Below, in pieces: positions 1 to 7,757 of a DNA stretch of 43,423 bases; the first letter of the stretch is position 1, and the number at the start of each line of letters is the position of its first letter. The notes beneath the pieces are model-generated. The model was not told the DNA's origin and made no database searches. It worked only from the letters and a program-made list of their open reading frames with translations. This stretch comes from a virus. Both the position numbers and the translations under genes were made by a program. Where the stretch lies: the IMG/VR virus record IMGVR_UViG_3300008266_000263, positions 1 to 43,423 of that record, one strand, 5' to 3'.

Positions 1-1
1 T

Positions 2-1324
2 GGTACTAATAGTAAAACAGTAGCAGCATGGAATTGGTTTTTGAATGCAGCAGCAGGAGACGAATATAGAATAATGTGGGCTACTGATGATACAAATGCT
101 GAAATATATTATGACCCAACACCTATAACCGGACCAGCAGTACCGTCAATCATAGCAACTGTAGCTAGAGTAGATCAATTTCTAAGTAATACAGGTTCAT
201 TTACTGGTTCATTTACAGGTGTATTTACAGGATCACTACTCGGAACAGCGGCTACAGCTTCATATTACCAAGAAACAGATCCTGTCTTTGTAGCAAAATC
301 AGCTTCACTTGCAACAACTGGTTCAAATCAATTTAATGGTAATCAAACAATAACGGGCTCTCTTATTCAAGGATTAGAGGGGAATATAGCAACAGGAGAA
401 TACTCACATGCTGAAGGAAGTATTACTCAAGCAATAGGAGATTACTCTCATGCTGAAGGAGATTTTACCCAAGCAATAGGAAATTATTCTCATGCAGAAG
501 GTCAAAATACAATAGCGTTAGGACAGTATTCTCACGCAGAAGGGAATAATACAATAACATCAGCTAGCTGGCAACACGTACAGGGCCAATGGAATGCTAC
601 ATCATCAGTACCTGCAGCTTTTATTGTAGGTAATGGTACTGACGATAATAATAGAAGTAATCTTATACACGCCGCGGGAAATCAAGTAGAGATAACCGGA
701 TCCCTAATAGTATCAGGATCAGGAACATTAGTTAATATAGGTCCTGCAGTATTTAGTGGTTCAGTATCAATATCAGGTTCAACTGAAGGTGGTGGATCAG
801 GTCATATTTTAACATACAATACAGCATCAGGTGAATTATTCTATACTGCATCATCTGCTATTGGTGGAGGTGGAGGAGGAAATTCAATTGGTCAATTAAC
901 AGGAGATGTTACAGCAGGCCCTGCTTCATCACCAGCCCAATCAGTAATAGCAACAGTAAAACCAAATTTAAAAAGTGGTAGCTTTGGTGTTACAATAGAT
1001 GGAAATGGTGGTGTAATAGCGGTTGGTCAAAGAGGATATGTAACTATGCCTTATGACGGTACTATATTAGATTGGGAACTTTTAGCAGATACAACCGGTA
1101 CTTGTAATATTGATGTTAGAAAATCCACATTTGCAGGATTTCCAACTCAAACCTCAATTACTGGTTCTGCACCAATTACAATGTCTGCAGCTCAAAAAGC
1201 AACATCTTCAACATTAACTGGTTGGACTACATCCTTCAATCAAGGAGATATATTTGGATTTACAGTAGTCAGTGCCACTTCAATAACAAGGTTGTATCTT
1301 TCATTAACAACATTAAGATCATAA
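2..1324 (+). CDS. Tail fibre protein with SHAEG repeats, 5' end outside window
   Basis: The reading frame is already open at base 2, so this is the C-terminal part of a longer gene; a TTG at 41 is not a credible start. Translation upstream of it (GTNSKTVAAWNWF) continues smoothly into the rest. The visible 440 residues hold low-complexity GSFTGSFTG linkers, four 14-residue YSHAEG repeats (bases 401-568) related to the head repeats of trimeric adhesins, a glycine-rich linker, and from about base 990 a C-terminal domain with GYVTMPYDGTI and LSAAQK/SAAQK-T-LTGWTTS features that recurs at the ends of many phage fibres and probably binds a receptor. It is most likely a trimeric distal tail fibre. 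It lies 4 bases before a small companion gene and upstream of two more adhesin-like genes. The role as a fibre is secure by repeat type; the receptor is unknown. Confidence 0.85.
   Translation, partial: GTNSKTVAAWNWFLNAAAGDEYRIMWATDDTNAEIYYDPTPITGPAVPSIIATVARVDQFLSNTGSFTGSFTGVFTGSLLGTAATASYYQETDPVFVAKSASLATTGSNQFNGNQTITGSLIQGLEGNIATGEYSHAEGSITQAIGDYSHAEGDFTQAIGNYSHAEGQNTIALGQYSHAEGNNTITSASWQHVQGQWNATSSVPAAFIVGNGTDDNNRSNLIHAAGNQVEITGSLIVSGSGTLVNIGPAVFSGSVSISGSTEGGGSGHILTYNTASGELFYTASSAIGGGGGGNSIGQLTGDVTAGPASSPAQSVIATVKPNLKSGSFGVTIDGNGGVIAVGQRGYVTMPYDGTILDWELLADTTGTCNIDVRKSTFAGFPTQTSITGSAPITMSAAQKATSSTLTGWTTSFNQGDIFGFTVVSATSITRLYLSLTTLRS
401..568 (+). repeat. Four 14-residue YSHAEG repeats in tail fibre
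   Basis: The Y-S-H-A-E-G unit begins at bases 401, 443, 485 and 527, exactly 42 bases (14 residues) apart. The intervening residues follow a T-Q-A-I-G or T-I-A-L-G pattern. This is the spacing of trimeric beta-roll head repeats found in adhesins and phage fibres. Confidence 0.85.
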
Positions 1325-1328
1325 AGTT

Positions 1329-1571
1329 ATGACGTACAAAATCATTTCAACAAGACAAGCAGGAGAAACATTAATTACAGTAGTTGAATATAATTTCGAT
1401 ACTACTATTGTTACAACAGAGGTACCTCATTTTATGCCTCAATCAACAGAAGAAATAGAACAAAATATTATTAATAGAGCTTCCTCTGAAATAGCAAGGA
1501 TTAATGCTGCTAACACAATTGCTAATTTAATTCCAACATTACCTATTAACGAAGAAAAGCCTATTGAGTAA
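1329..1571 (+). CDS. Small protein following tail fibre
   Basis: An 80-residue acidic protein that I do not recognise by name. The N-terminal half (MTYKIISTRQAGETLITVVEY) looks like a short beta-rich domain, and the C-terminal half is a predicted amphipathic helix (EEIEQNIINRASSEIARINAANTI) followed by a proline-rich tail. It starts 4 bases after the fibre stop, and its TAA overlaps the ATG of the next gene by one base, so the three are translationally coupled. Short proteins of this shape often follow phage fibre genes and may act in fibre assembly or as a fibre-associated accessory; that role is inferred from position only. Confidence 0.7.
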   Translation: MTYKIISTRQAGETLITVVEYNFDTTIVTTEVPHFMPQSTEEIEQNIINRASSEIARINAANTIANLIPTLPINEEKPIE

Positions 1572-3127
1572 TGAGTACTTGGACAGGAGCAGTTAGTACA
1601 GATTGGAATAATGCTGCTAATTGGACAACAGGAGGTACAGGAACTGGTGTTCCTAGTGCAACAGTTGATGCTATTTTTAGTGGCACACCTACAAGACCAT
1701 GTGTGTTAGGTGCAAATAGAACTTGTAGAGCTTTAACTTTTACAGGATATACATCTACTGTTGATTTTGCAACATTTACATTAACTGCTAATAATAATAT
1801 CACATTTCAAGCAGATCAATCAAGCAGAATAATTGGTACAACAGGTATACTAATAAGTGGGGCAACAGGAACTATAACATCTAATGGAGGAACATGGCCT
1901 TTAAATTATAGAATAAATAATTTTGTTGGTACAGTCACTCTTGCAGATAATATGGTTGTTAGTGGAAATTTTTCAACTGGTGCTGGTGGTACAGTAACAG
2001 TAAATGGTAATACTCTTTCTATAGGTGGAAATTTCACAGGAAGTACTACTTTTGTAGGTACAACTAACTTTATAATGAATGGTACAGGAACAATAACTAC
2101 CTGTAATACAAATATTGAATTTAATACAGCAGGAACTATTACAGTTTCAGGAAATCTTTATATACTTAGAAGATTTGTAATTACGGCTGTTGGTACTTTA
2201 ACTGGATTATCAACTTCGAATATTATATTTGAAGGAGTAGCAGGAACAAATACTATTAATTTAGGAGGAAGAACTATAGGTAATTTAACATTAACTACAG
2301 CAGCAGCTCCAACATACCAATTTTTATCAGATTTATATTGTACATCTTTTGTGATGAGTAATGGTACAAATACATATAATGGACCAACTGCCCCTTCAAC
2401 TGCAAAAATATATGCATCTGCTAATCTAACCACAGGAACTGTAGGCTCAACAAATGGTACTTTATCATTAGAAATGACAGGTACAGGAACATTTACTGCA
2501 ACCAATACTTTAGGTTTACCATTAACTTTTAATTCAGGAGTAAATACAATTACTTTTGCTGCTACTTGCAATATTGGCGCTACTACACTTACAAGAACAA
2601 GTGGTGTTATAAATACAGGAGTTGGAACTGTTAATTTATTTGGTACTACATTAAATACACCCGGAATAATATATTATAATATTACAGTAAATTCATCAGC
2701 AGGAGATTCTACTATAACTATTAATTCACTCGCTAGCATGTCAAATAACTTGACAGTAGGTGCTACTGGTAATCCCACCTTTACTGGTTCTGCAGGATGG
2801 ACTTGTGCAAATTTAATATGCTCAAATTCAGGTAGATCCATAACACTAGCAAATATTTCATCTGGTGCTTCTTATAGAACCACAACTAATGCTCAATTGA
2901 GTGGAGTTAATGGTAACCCAATATTAATGACCTCAAATAACGCTACCACAAGATCTCTGTGGACATTAGACAATGGATCTGTTCAATCACTAGCATATGT
3001 AAACGGAACGAGAATTGATTCATCTCAAGGTCAAACAATATGGAGTTTTGGAGGATTTTTAACGGATACTGTTAACTGGGGTACTGGAAGTCAACCTTTG
3101 ACAGTAGCAAATACATTTGTGTGTTAA
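1571..3127 (+). CDS. Adhesin-like tail protein, beta-helix type, copy 1
   Basis: 518 residues, nearly all short Thr/Gly/Asn/Ile-rich beta repeats. The N-terminus has the WTG...dWNNAANW...vPsatvDAiFsG signature seen in autotransporter-like and Bacteroidota surface proteins, followed by a long predicted right-handed beta-helix. The last 115 residues (from base 2782) form a distinct domain with GWTCANLICS, GASYRTTT, SLWTLD and RIDSSQGQTIWSFGG features, closely similar to the end of the next gene. It lies directly downstream of the fibre module and probably forms a receptor-binding or sugar-binding appendage. No signal peptide is present, which fits a virion protein rather than a secreted one. 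The exact virion location is unknown. Confidence 0.75.
   Translation: MSTWTGAVSTDWNNAANWTTGGTGTGVPSATVDAIFSGTPTRPCVLGANRTCRALTFTGYTSTVDFATFTLTANNNITFQADQSSRIIGTTGILISGATGTITSNGGTWPLNYRINNFVGTVTLADNMVVSGNFSTGAGGTVTVNGNTLSIGGNFTGSTTFVGTTNFIMNGTGTITTCNTNIEFNTAGTITVSGNLYILRRFVITAVGTLTGLSTSNIIFEGVAGTNTINLGGRTIGNLTLTTAAAPTYQFLSDLYCTSFVMSNGTNTYNGPTAPSTAKIYASANLTTGTVGSTNGTLSLEMTGTGTFTATNTLGLPLTFNSGVNTITFAATCNIGATTLTRTSGVINTGVGTVNLFGTTLNTPGIIYYNITVNSSAGDSTITINSLASMSNNLTVGATGNPTFTGSAGWTCANLICSNSGRSITLANISSGASYRTTTNAQLSGVNGNPILMTSNNATTRSLWTLDNGSVQSLAYVNGTRIDSSQGQTIWSFGGFLTDTVNWGTGSQPLTVANTFVC
2782..3127 (+). repeat. Shared C-terminal domain, copy 1 of a duplicated segment
   Basis: 346 bases ending the adhesin gene at 1571. 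They align without length change to 4366-4711, keeping long runs such as GGATGGACTTGTGCAAA versus GGTTGGACTTGTGCAAA. Confidence 0.65.
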
Positions 3128-3148
3128 TTAAAAAAGATATTTAAAGAT

Positions 3149-4711
3149 ATGCCTACTTGGACTGGATTAGGAGCTAATAATAACTGGAATACTGTAGGTA
3201 ATTGGGATACTGCAGTTCCAACCGCTGCAACAACTGCATTATTTACTGGTGCTGGAGTAAGTGGTAGTAAAAACTGCACTATTACAGCAGGTGCTGCCTG
3301 CTCACTACTTAGTTGTTCAGCCTACTTAGGTACAATGAGTTTAGCCAACACTCTAACTGTTGTAGGTAATCTTACACTAAATTCAGGAATGGCTATTACT
3401 GGAAGTGGTGGTATATCAAAAACAGGAAACGGAACTCTCATATCAAATGGAGTTACACTGGATGCACCACTAACATTAAATGGAGGCGGTGGTACAGCAC
3501 ATACTTTGGGTAGTAATTGGACAATTAATGGTACTATTAGTCAAAATCTCAGTTCACAAACTATTACAGGGGGTGGATTTACTGCAAGTCTTGGTGCAGG
3601 TTTAACAGTGGGTATACTATCTGCCAACAATGTTACTTTTTTACTTAGAGGAACAGGAACACTATCCGCAACCAGTTATGTCGGAAATACAATTACGGGT
3701 TCAACAATCTTAATAAGCAGTTCAGCAGGAACTATAACCCAAGCTGGATTATCTCTGTCTACATGTACATTTACCTATGTTACTGGTGGTTATAATTCAA
3801 CCGGTACACTAAGTGTAGGAGGTTTAGGAGTTACATTTAATAATATATCAGGAATAGTATTTGATAGTGTAGCTTTTTTAGCAGCTGGTGGACAAGCTAT
3901 AACTCTTAATTCAAACATATATATATCAAGAAGTCTCTCAGTAGGAGCAGTGATTGGGAATATAAATGGGGCTTTTACTGCTTATGTAGGTGGTAATATA
4001 ACACCATCAGTAGGAATAAGAGGAACTGCAACTATAGAAATGAGTGGATCAGGTAATGCATCAATTTCAGCAGGCTCTATTCAAAATAACTTAACTATAA
4101 ATAAAAGCGGAGGAGCAACAGTAACTTTTCCTGCGGGTGGTACAATAACATGGGGTGAGACTGGAAGAACTTTAACATACACTGCAGGAACTATTAATCC
4201 CAGTACATCAACATTCGCTATTCCAAATAATATTCCCGTTACAATAAATGGAATGAGTTTTTATAATTTAACAGTTCCTGGGGGTAATAGTTCTATTGTA
4301 ACTCAAAATGTATTAAATAATATAAGCAATAACTTAACTTTAGGAAGTAATGGAAATATCCTATTTACTGGCTCAGTCGGTTGGACTTGTGCAAACTTAA
4401 TATGCTCAACAATTGGTAGAACAATAACATTAGGAAACAGTAGTACTGGAGCTAGTTATAGAACTACAACTAGTGCAAGCTTAACTGCAACCTCCGCATC
4501 AAGAATCACAATGACCTCAGATAATGCAACCACAAGATCACTATGGACATTAGACTATGGTGCACAACAACAGCTTATATACGTTAATGGTACTCGTATA
4601 GATTCATCTCAAGGTCAAACAATATGGAGTTTTGGAGCAGCGTTAACAAATACAGTTAACTGGACTACCGGATCAAGACCAGGAACAATAGGATATACCT
4701 TTGTAAACTAA
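3149..4711 (+). CDS. Adhesin-like tail protein, beta-helix type, copy 2
   Basis: A 520-residue paralogue of the preceding gene, 21 bases downstream. It opens with MPTWTGLGANNNWNTVGNWD, the same W-rich start, and ends with the same 115-residue domain (bases 4366-4711). The two C-terminal segments have the same length and keep GWTCANLICS, ASYRTTT, RSLWTLD and DSSQGQTIWSFG. The central beta-repeat region is much more diverged. The pattern suggests a tandem duplication in which the tip domain is constrained, perhaps for trimer formation or attachment, and the shaft has changed. A T-rich stretch follows the stop, but I see no strong hairpin terminator. Confidence 0.75.
   Translation: MPTWTGLGANNNWNTVGNWDTAVPTAATTALFTGAGVSGSKNCTITAGAACSLLSCSAYLGTMSLANTLTVVGNLTLNSGMAITGSGGISKTGNGTLISNGVTLDAPLTLNGGGGTAHTLGSNWTINGTISQNLSSQTITGGGFTASLGAGLTVGILSANNVTFLLRGTGTLSATSYVGNTITGSTILISSSAGTITQAGLSLSTCTFTYVTGGYNSTGTLSVGGLGVTFNNISGIVFDSVAFLAAGGQAITLNSNIYISRSLSVGAVIGNINGAFTAYVGGNITPSVGIRGTATIEMSGSGNASISAGSIQNNLTINKSGGATVTFPAGGTITWGETGRTLTYTAGTINPSTSTFAIPNNIPVTINGMSFYNLTVPGGNSSIVTQNVLNNISNNLTLGSNGNILFTGSVGWTCANLICSTIGRTITLGNSSTGASYRTTTSASLTATSASRITMTSDNATTRSLWTLDYGAQQQLIYVNGTRIDSSQGQTIWSFGAALTNTVNWTTGSRPGTIGYTFVN
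4366..4711 (+). repeat. Shared C-terminal domain, copy 2 of a duplicated segment
   Basis: Counterpart of 2782-3127 in the second adhesin. Both end with TGGAGTTTTGGAG and an aACtGG strand followed by a short tail. Confidence 0.65.
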
Positions 4712-4729
4712 TTTTTTTAAAATTTTTAT

Positions 4730-4739
4730 ATATTTATAA
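4730..4739 (+). promoter_or_regulatory. Late-type promoter motif ATATTTATAA
   Basis: Exact ATATTTATAA, 15 bases before the ATG at 4755, in a gap that separates the tail-tip genes from the next gene. The same motif precedes many first-in-unit genes in this window. Confidence 0.55.
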
Positions 4740-4754
4740 ACAAAATCTAATAAA

Positions 4755-5060
4755 ATGAAAGAATCACAATTACGTCAATTAATTAGAGAAGAAATCTCTA
4801 AAGTAATGAATGAAAAAGAAAATCTATCAGAAATAGATCCTTTAATGATACAACAAGCTGTAGAGCTAGATCCTAAAATTATACTTGGAATTATTGGGTC
4901 AATAGCTGCATTATTAGGAGGTAGAGCTGCTGCTAAATCTGCACTTGAACAAGCTGTACAAGGTACAGGACCATTAAGTGGTCTTATTAGTCCTAAAAAA
5001 GCACAGGAAATTTTAGATTTCTTAAATGATCTAGCCTCAGGTGGAGGTAGTGGAAGATAA
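4755..5060 (+). CDS. Small protein with LRQLIREEI N-terminal helix
   Basis: A 101-residue protein. The N-terminus MKESQLRQLIREEISKV is a charged amphipathic helix of a type common at the start of T4-like marine phage proteins, and it aligns with the start of the protein at 21694 (MKTSIFKQLIKEAVREV). Residues about 42-60 are hydrophobic (IILGIIGSIAALLGG), followed by an alanine-rich helix and a glycine-rich end. It could be a virion protein whose helix targets it to a capsid or assembly site; this is inference. A late-type motif lies just upstream and an early-type promoter starts 19 bases after the stop. Confidence 0.7.
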   Translation: MKESQLRQLIREEISKVMNEKENLSEIDPLMIQQAVELDPKIILGIIGSIAALLGGRAAAKSALEQAVQGTGPLSGLISPKKAQEILDFLNDLASGGGSGR

Positions 5061-5078
5061 AAACCCCTTCATAAAAAC

Positions 5079-5123
5079 GTCATATTAAATTTTCGGGTTT
5101 TTGAGGATTTTTTTGTATTTTTA
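5079..5123 (+). promoter_or_regulatory. Early-type promoter with single GTCAT box
   Basis: GTCATATTAAA begins at 5079, and a -7-like TATTTTTA lies at 5116-5123 with a TTCG 20 bases before it where TTTG is expected. It matches the other early promoters here but has only one GTCAT box and a weaker -33. The ATG at 5144 follows by 20 bases. Confidence 0.45.
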
Positions 5124-5143
5124 GATTATAAAAAATCTACATT

Positions 5144-5320
5144 ATGAAAAATTTCATGTTAAAACCCGCAGTTACTATAAGTGTTAGTATTATACTTATT
5201 ATTTTAGGACTATACGGTATCCATAATTTTAAAGGACTTTCTACCGCTTCTGCTGTAATGGCTTTATATTTTGGAATAGCTCATATTGGTTCCTTTTTTG
5301 AAAAAGATCAAACAGATTAA
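5144..5320 (+). CDS. Small two-helix membrane protein
   Basis: A 58-residue reading frame starting MKNFMLKPAVTISVSI and ending FFEKDQTD. It has two hydrophobic segments (about residues 9-25 and 35-50) joined by a short GIHNFKGLSTAS loop, so it should be an inner-membrane protein. It is preceded at the proper distance by an early-type promoter and an A-rich leader. I recognise no family. Small two-helix proteins are common among early phage genes that act on the host membrane, but nothing in the sequence fixes a function. Confidence 0.6.
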   Translation: MKNFMLKPAVTISVSIILIILGLYGIHNFKGLSTASAVMALYFGIAHIGSFFEKDQTD

Positions 5321-5326
5321 AAATAT

Positions 5327-5409
5327 GTAGCTTAGGACCGCTACAGTTACAAATCTTATAGTACTCGCTATCCTATTAGATTATGGGCATCCTCGTGATG
5401 CCCTTTTTT
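5327..5409 (+). ncRNA. Candidate small structured RNA ending in a terminator
   Basis: Between two small genes there is no good reading frame but three successive hairpins: GTAGC/GCTAC (5327-5331 with 5340-5344), ATAG/CTAT (5358-5361 with 5368-5371), and GGGCATC/GATGCCC followed by a T-run (5385-5409). The last is a clear intrinsic terminator. The stretch could be just the 3' untranslated region of the gene ending at 5320, or a small phage RNA processed from it. No tRNA T-arm is visible. Confidence 0.3.
5385..5409 (+). terminator. Intrinsic terminator
   Basis: Perfect 7-bp stem GGGCATC/GATGCCC with a CTCGT loop, followed by six or more T. It ends the unit that contains the small membrane protein gene at 5144. 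Confidence 0.8.
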
Positions 5410-5462
5410 ATTGGCGTTTTATAATGTCTATAAAAAAGAATTTTACAAAAATCATAGTATCC

Positions 5463-5494
5463 CGTGGTTTTATAAAAATCCGTTCGTATATTTA
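5463..5494 (+). promoter_or_regulatory. Probable early-type promoter without GTCAT boxes
   Basis: CGTTCGTATATTTACGACA at 5481-5499 matches the TTCGTATCTTTATGACA core of other early promoters here. The -33 position holds CGTG, a weak match to TTTG. The ATG at 5519 is 24 bases downstream, the same distance as in the other cases. No GTCAT pair is present. Confidence 0.4.
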
Positions 5495-5518
5495 CGACAA
5501 ATAAAAAAATATATACAT

Positions 5519-5629
5519 ATGAGACATGAACCCTCTTACACAAAAATTGCTCTTTCACTATTTATTTTAGGTAGTGTTGGTATTTTAGCAATAATTTCAA
5601 TTTTCACTCTAATCTCTAAATTTATTTAA
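5519..5629 (+). CDS. 36-residue single-helix membrane peptide
   Basis: MRHEPSYTKIALSLFILGSV begins a 36-residue peptide with one hydrophobic helix (about residues 10-33) and a short basic tail. The frame is open back to a TTG at 5411, but that would place the coding region across the promoter at 5463-5494 and the preceding terminator, so the ATG at 5519, with its A-rich leader, is the better start. It ends 3 bases before the next gene and is likely co-transcribed with 5633-6630. Function unknown. Confidence 0.5.
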   Translation: MRHEPSYTKIALSLFILGSVGILAIISIFTLISKFI

Positions 5630-5632
5630 TCT

Positions 5633-5977
5633 ATGAGCTATCCAGCAGAAGTTACCAAGTATTCGAAAGAAATATCTTCTGAGTTTGAAGAGTATTCTCT
5701 TGTAGAGTTTCGTGAGCCTAAAGAATTTATGCGTCTTTTGGAGCAAAAAATTGAGGATGAATGTTTACAACTTTGGATTGAAGATCCTGAGGATTTTAGA
5801 CTAACTCCTGAAAAACTTACAGAAATAGTTTTAACTATTACAACTCAAACTCATATAAACTCACTAATGAGACAAGGTTTAGTTGATGGTGTTGAAGATG
5901 AAAATGGGGAAATGATTTACTTCCCTACTGAAAAAGGAAAAGAACTACATAAACAATTAGAAAATGAAGAAGCTTAA
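5633..5977 (+). CDS. Acidic protein with winged-helix-like end
   Basis: A 114-residue, strongly acidic protein. The C-terminal half (INSLMRQGLVDGVEDENG, then IYFPTEKGKEL) has the pattern of a winged helix-turn-helix: a recognition-like helix, GLV turn, a beta wing and a Y-x-T-x-KG motif. It might therefore bind DNA or a DNA mimic partner, but the strong acidity argues for caution. It overlaps the next gene by 14 bases and starts 3 bases after the membrane peptide, so the group is one operon. No family name can be given. Confidence 0.65.
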   Translation: MSYPAEVTKYSKEISSEFEEYSLVEFREPKEFMRLLEQKIEDECLQLWIEDPEDFRLTPEKLTEIVLTITTQTHINSLMRQGLVDGVEDENGEMIYFPTEKGKELHKQLENEEA

Positions 5978-6440
5978 ATATTGGTTTAGAGATCTTAAAT
6001 CGGGTATTAGAAATTTATATAACTGGTTTCCTGTTATATGGAAAGATAGAGATTGGGATTACCATTATCTTTTGATTATCCAAAAACATAAACTAGAAAA
6101 ACTTCATAAAAATATCTCTGAAAATTTCTATGATTGCCCTGAAAATTTTGAAAGGAAAAAATCCCTACAAGCCCTAAAAATAGCAATCAATATCCTAGAA
6201 AGAAAAATCAACGATTGGTATTTTGATACCTATTCAGATTTAATTTCAACAGGAGATTGGGATAGTATGTGGGAAAAAGTAGAAAACTCGGAATCTTATA
6301 GAATACGAGAGGATTGGAAAATTTCTCCTGATATGGAATTATATGATTTAAAAAGTAAACAAGCAGGATCTATAGAAAAAAGAGATTGGGATGTTTATAA
6401 TAAAATAATGAATAAATATTTACTTTATTGGTGGGATTAA
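5964..6440 (+). CDS. Conserved-looking phage protein with WKDRDWD motif
   Basis: 158 residues, rich in Trp, Lys and Asp. The N-terminal part (YWFRDLKSGIRNLYNW, FPVIWKDRDWDYHYLL) followed by a long amphipathic helix (KHKLEKLHKNI) resembles a family of uncharacterised proteins that I have seen in T4-like phages, often with WKDRDWD. The second half repeats W-D features (INDWYFD, GDWDSMWEK, EKRDWDVYNK). No catalytic motif is visible. It overlaps the previous gene by 14 bases and lies 1 base before the next. Function unknown. Confidence 0.7.
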   Translation: MKKLKYWFRDLKSGIRNLYNWFPVIWKDRDWDYHYLLIIQKHKLEKLHKNISENFYDCPENFERKKSLQALKIAINILERKINDWYFDTYSDLISTGDWDSMWEKVENSESYRIREDWKISPDMELYDLKSKQAGSIEKRDWDVYNKIMNKYLLYWWD

Positions 6441-6441
6441 T

Positions 6442-6630
6442 ATGGAATTACCTAGAAAAAAACAAAACTTTAGATTAAAAGAATCTAATGAATTATTTCG
6501 TTTGGTTACTATGGCTATGAGTTTTGATATTGAAGGTCAAACTATGGTAGTATTTAAATCTGTATCAACAGGTGTTATATTTACTATCCCTTTAATAGAA
6601 TGGGATGAATATTTTGAACAAGTTTCTTAA
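6442..6630 (+). CDS. Small hypothetical protein
   Basis: A 62-residue protein starting 1 base after the previous stop, last in its operon. The sequence (ESNELFRLVTMAMSFDIEG, FKSVSTGVIFTIPLIEWDEYFEQV) reads as a small beta-barrel-like fold ending in a helix, similar to short regulatory or adaptor proteins of phages. There is no signal peptide or membrane helix. Not recognised. Confidence 0.6.
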   Translation: MELPRKKQNFRLKESNELFRLVTMAMSFDIEGQTMVVFKSVSTGVIFTIPLIEWDEYFEQVS

Positions 6631-6637
6631 TTTTCTG

Positions 6638-6647
6638 ATATTTATAA
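6638..6647 (+). promoter_or_regulatory. Late-type promoter motif ATATTTATAA
   Basis: Exact motif, 12 bases before the ATG at 6660, in a 29-base intergenic gap. It suggests that the secreted protein at 6660 is transcribed separately from the early operon upstream. Confidence 0.55.
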
Positions 6648-6659
6648 CAAAAATCCACC

Positions 6660-7436
6660 ATGAAAACTCTAGCCAAAATGGTGTTGCTTTTAGCAATACT
6701 ATCAATAGAGTTGTCTCCAAATCTTTACTCCCAATGTTTTAGCGGTCAACAATTACCTGTATTAAAACACTACCCTGCTATAGGGAATCCTAATTTTATT
6801 CAGCTTTACAATAATGGATTTTGTTTATCAGAAAATATATCTGATACTACTCTTTGGTTTAATTTTTATCCTGAGGGAAAAAATGGATTAATTTATTGGG
6901 GTTATTCTTCTCCTTTAGGTTTTCCAGTTACTGTAACTAGTATTGAATTATATGATACTAACTGTGTTTTGCTTAATGTAGGAAACAGTATTGCTAATTT
7001 TACTGATAGTATCTACTATGTATCTTTTGATATAAGGACTCAATATATTGATAATTTTTGCCCTTATTTTATTGAGATAAATCCATTAGCTGTAGAGTTT
7101 GGTCCCTTAGTAGCCCAACAAGTTAATCAATCTTTATATTTAACTTGGACTACCTATAGTGAAAAAAATGCAAATAATTTCATCATTCAATATAGCTATG
7201 ATTTGAATACTTGGGTAGATGCTACTTCAGTAAAAGCTTCAGGAAACAGATCTACCGCTACTACCTACTCAACCTCTATATACCCTAATTACCCAGGCTT
7301 GATTTATTTAAGAGTAATAGAATATGATTATAATGGAGGTAGAACATTTAGTGAAATTATAATGGCTAAGTATTATCCAGTTGAAGTTAGGATGGAACAT
7401 TATGATTTAGCAGGAAGATTAATTTATGTAAAATAA
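6660..7436 (+). CDS. Secreted protein with FN3-like domain and truncated T9SS-like end
   Basis: 258 residues. The N-terminus (MKTLAKMVLLLAILSIELSP, then NLYSQ) is a typical Bacteroidota signal peptide with probable cleavage near residue 25. Residues about 150-240 follow the Bacteroidota FN3-like pattern: LYLTWTTYSEKNANNFIIQY, a W-x-D-A-T strand, and LIYLRVIEYDYNGGRTFSEI. The chain stops right after EHYDLAGRLIYVK, which matches the first strand of a type-IX-secretion C-terminal sorting domain (YDLxGRxV) but lacks the remaining strands. It should be exported to the periplasm; whether it goes further is unclear. Candidate roles are envelope modification or superinfection exclusion, by inference. 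A virion role is less likely because of the signal peptide. Confidence 0.75.
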   Translation: MKTLAKMVLLLAILSIELSPNLYSQCFSGQQLPVLKHYPAIGNPNFIQLYNNGFCLSENISDTTLWFNFYPEGKNGLIYWGYSSPLGFPVTVTSIELYDTNCVLLNVGNSIANFTDSIYYVSFDIRTQYIDNFCPYFIEINPLAVEFGPLVAQQVNQSLYLTWTTYSEKNANNFIIQYSYDLNTWVDATSVKASGNRSTATTYSTSIYPNYPGLIYLRVIEYDYNGGRTFSEIIMAKYYPVEVRMEHYDLAGRLIYVK

Positions 7437-7455
7437 AATTTAATTTTTTTAAAAC

Positions 7456-7510
7456 GTCATATTAAAGTCATATAAAAGTTTGGTCTCGCAAGAGGCCATT
7501 CGTATCTTTC
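7456..7510 (+). promoter_or_regulatory. Early-type promoter with paired GTCAT boxes
   Basis: GTCAT boxes at 7456 and 7467 (11 bases apart), TTTG at 7479-7482, exactly 20 bases, then TATCTTTC at 7503-7510. The spacer holds a GGTCTC-GCAA-GAGGCC hairpin (7482-7497). The ATG at 7532 is 21 bases downstream after a TTAAAAAC leader. Confidence 0.75.
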
Positions 7511-7531
7511 GGCAAATTAAAAACGCAACAT

Positions 7532-7747
7532 ATGACTAATCAAATAATTAATTTTGATGATGGAGTAACAGCAAACTTCACTAAAAGAGATGGAAAAATC
7601 ATTTCTGTTGAGTTTGATTACCCTGCTGGTTATAAAACATTCGAAGAGGAACAAGAAGAATTACCTATCACCAAACGTAAGTATTTAAATGAAGAAACAG
7701 GTGATTGGGTAGGTTATGGAAGAGCAAAACAATTAGGAATTATTTAA
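7532..7747 (+). CDS. Small acidic hypothetical protein
   Basis: 71 residues, acidic, no membrane segment. MTNQIINFDDGVTANFTKRD, then GKIISVEFDYPAGYKTFEEE reads as a beta-hairpin domain, and the end has LNEETGDWVGYGRAKQLGI. It is directly behind a strong early-type promoter and an A-rich leader, so it is probably one of the first products made after infection. It may share a transcript with the tRNA-like gene that starts 10 bases after the stop. No recognised family. Confidence 0.65.
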   Translation: MTNQIINFDDGVTANFTKRDGKIISVEFDYPAGYKTFEEEQEELPITKRKYLNEETGDWVGYGRAKQLGII

Positions 7748-7757
7748 TTTTTATAAT

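Noticed and set aside
1561-2571. Minus-strand frames opposite the first adhesin
   Set aside because: Valine- and proline-rich shadows of Thr/Asn-rich beta repeats.
5376-5558. Minus-strand reading frame of 60 codons
   Set aside because: It covers the terminator and promoter and has the composition of an antisense shadow.
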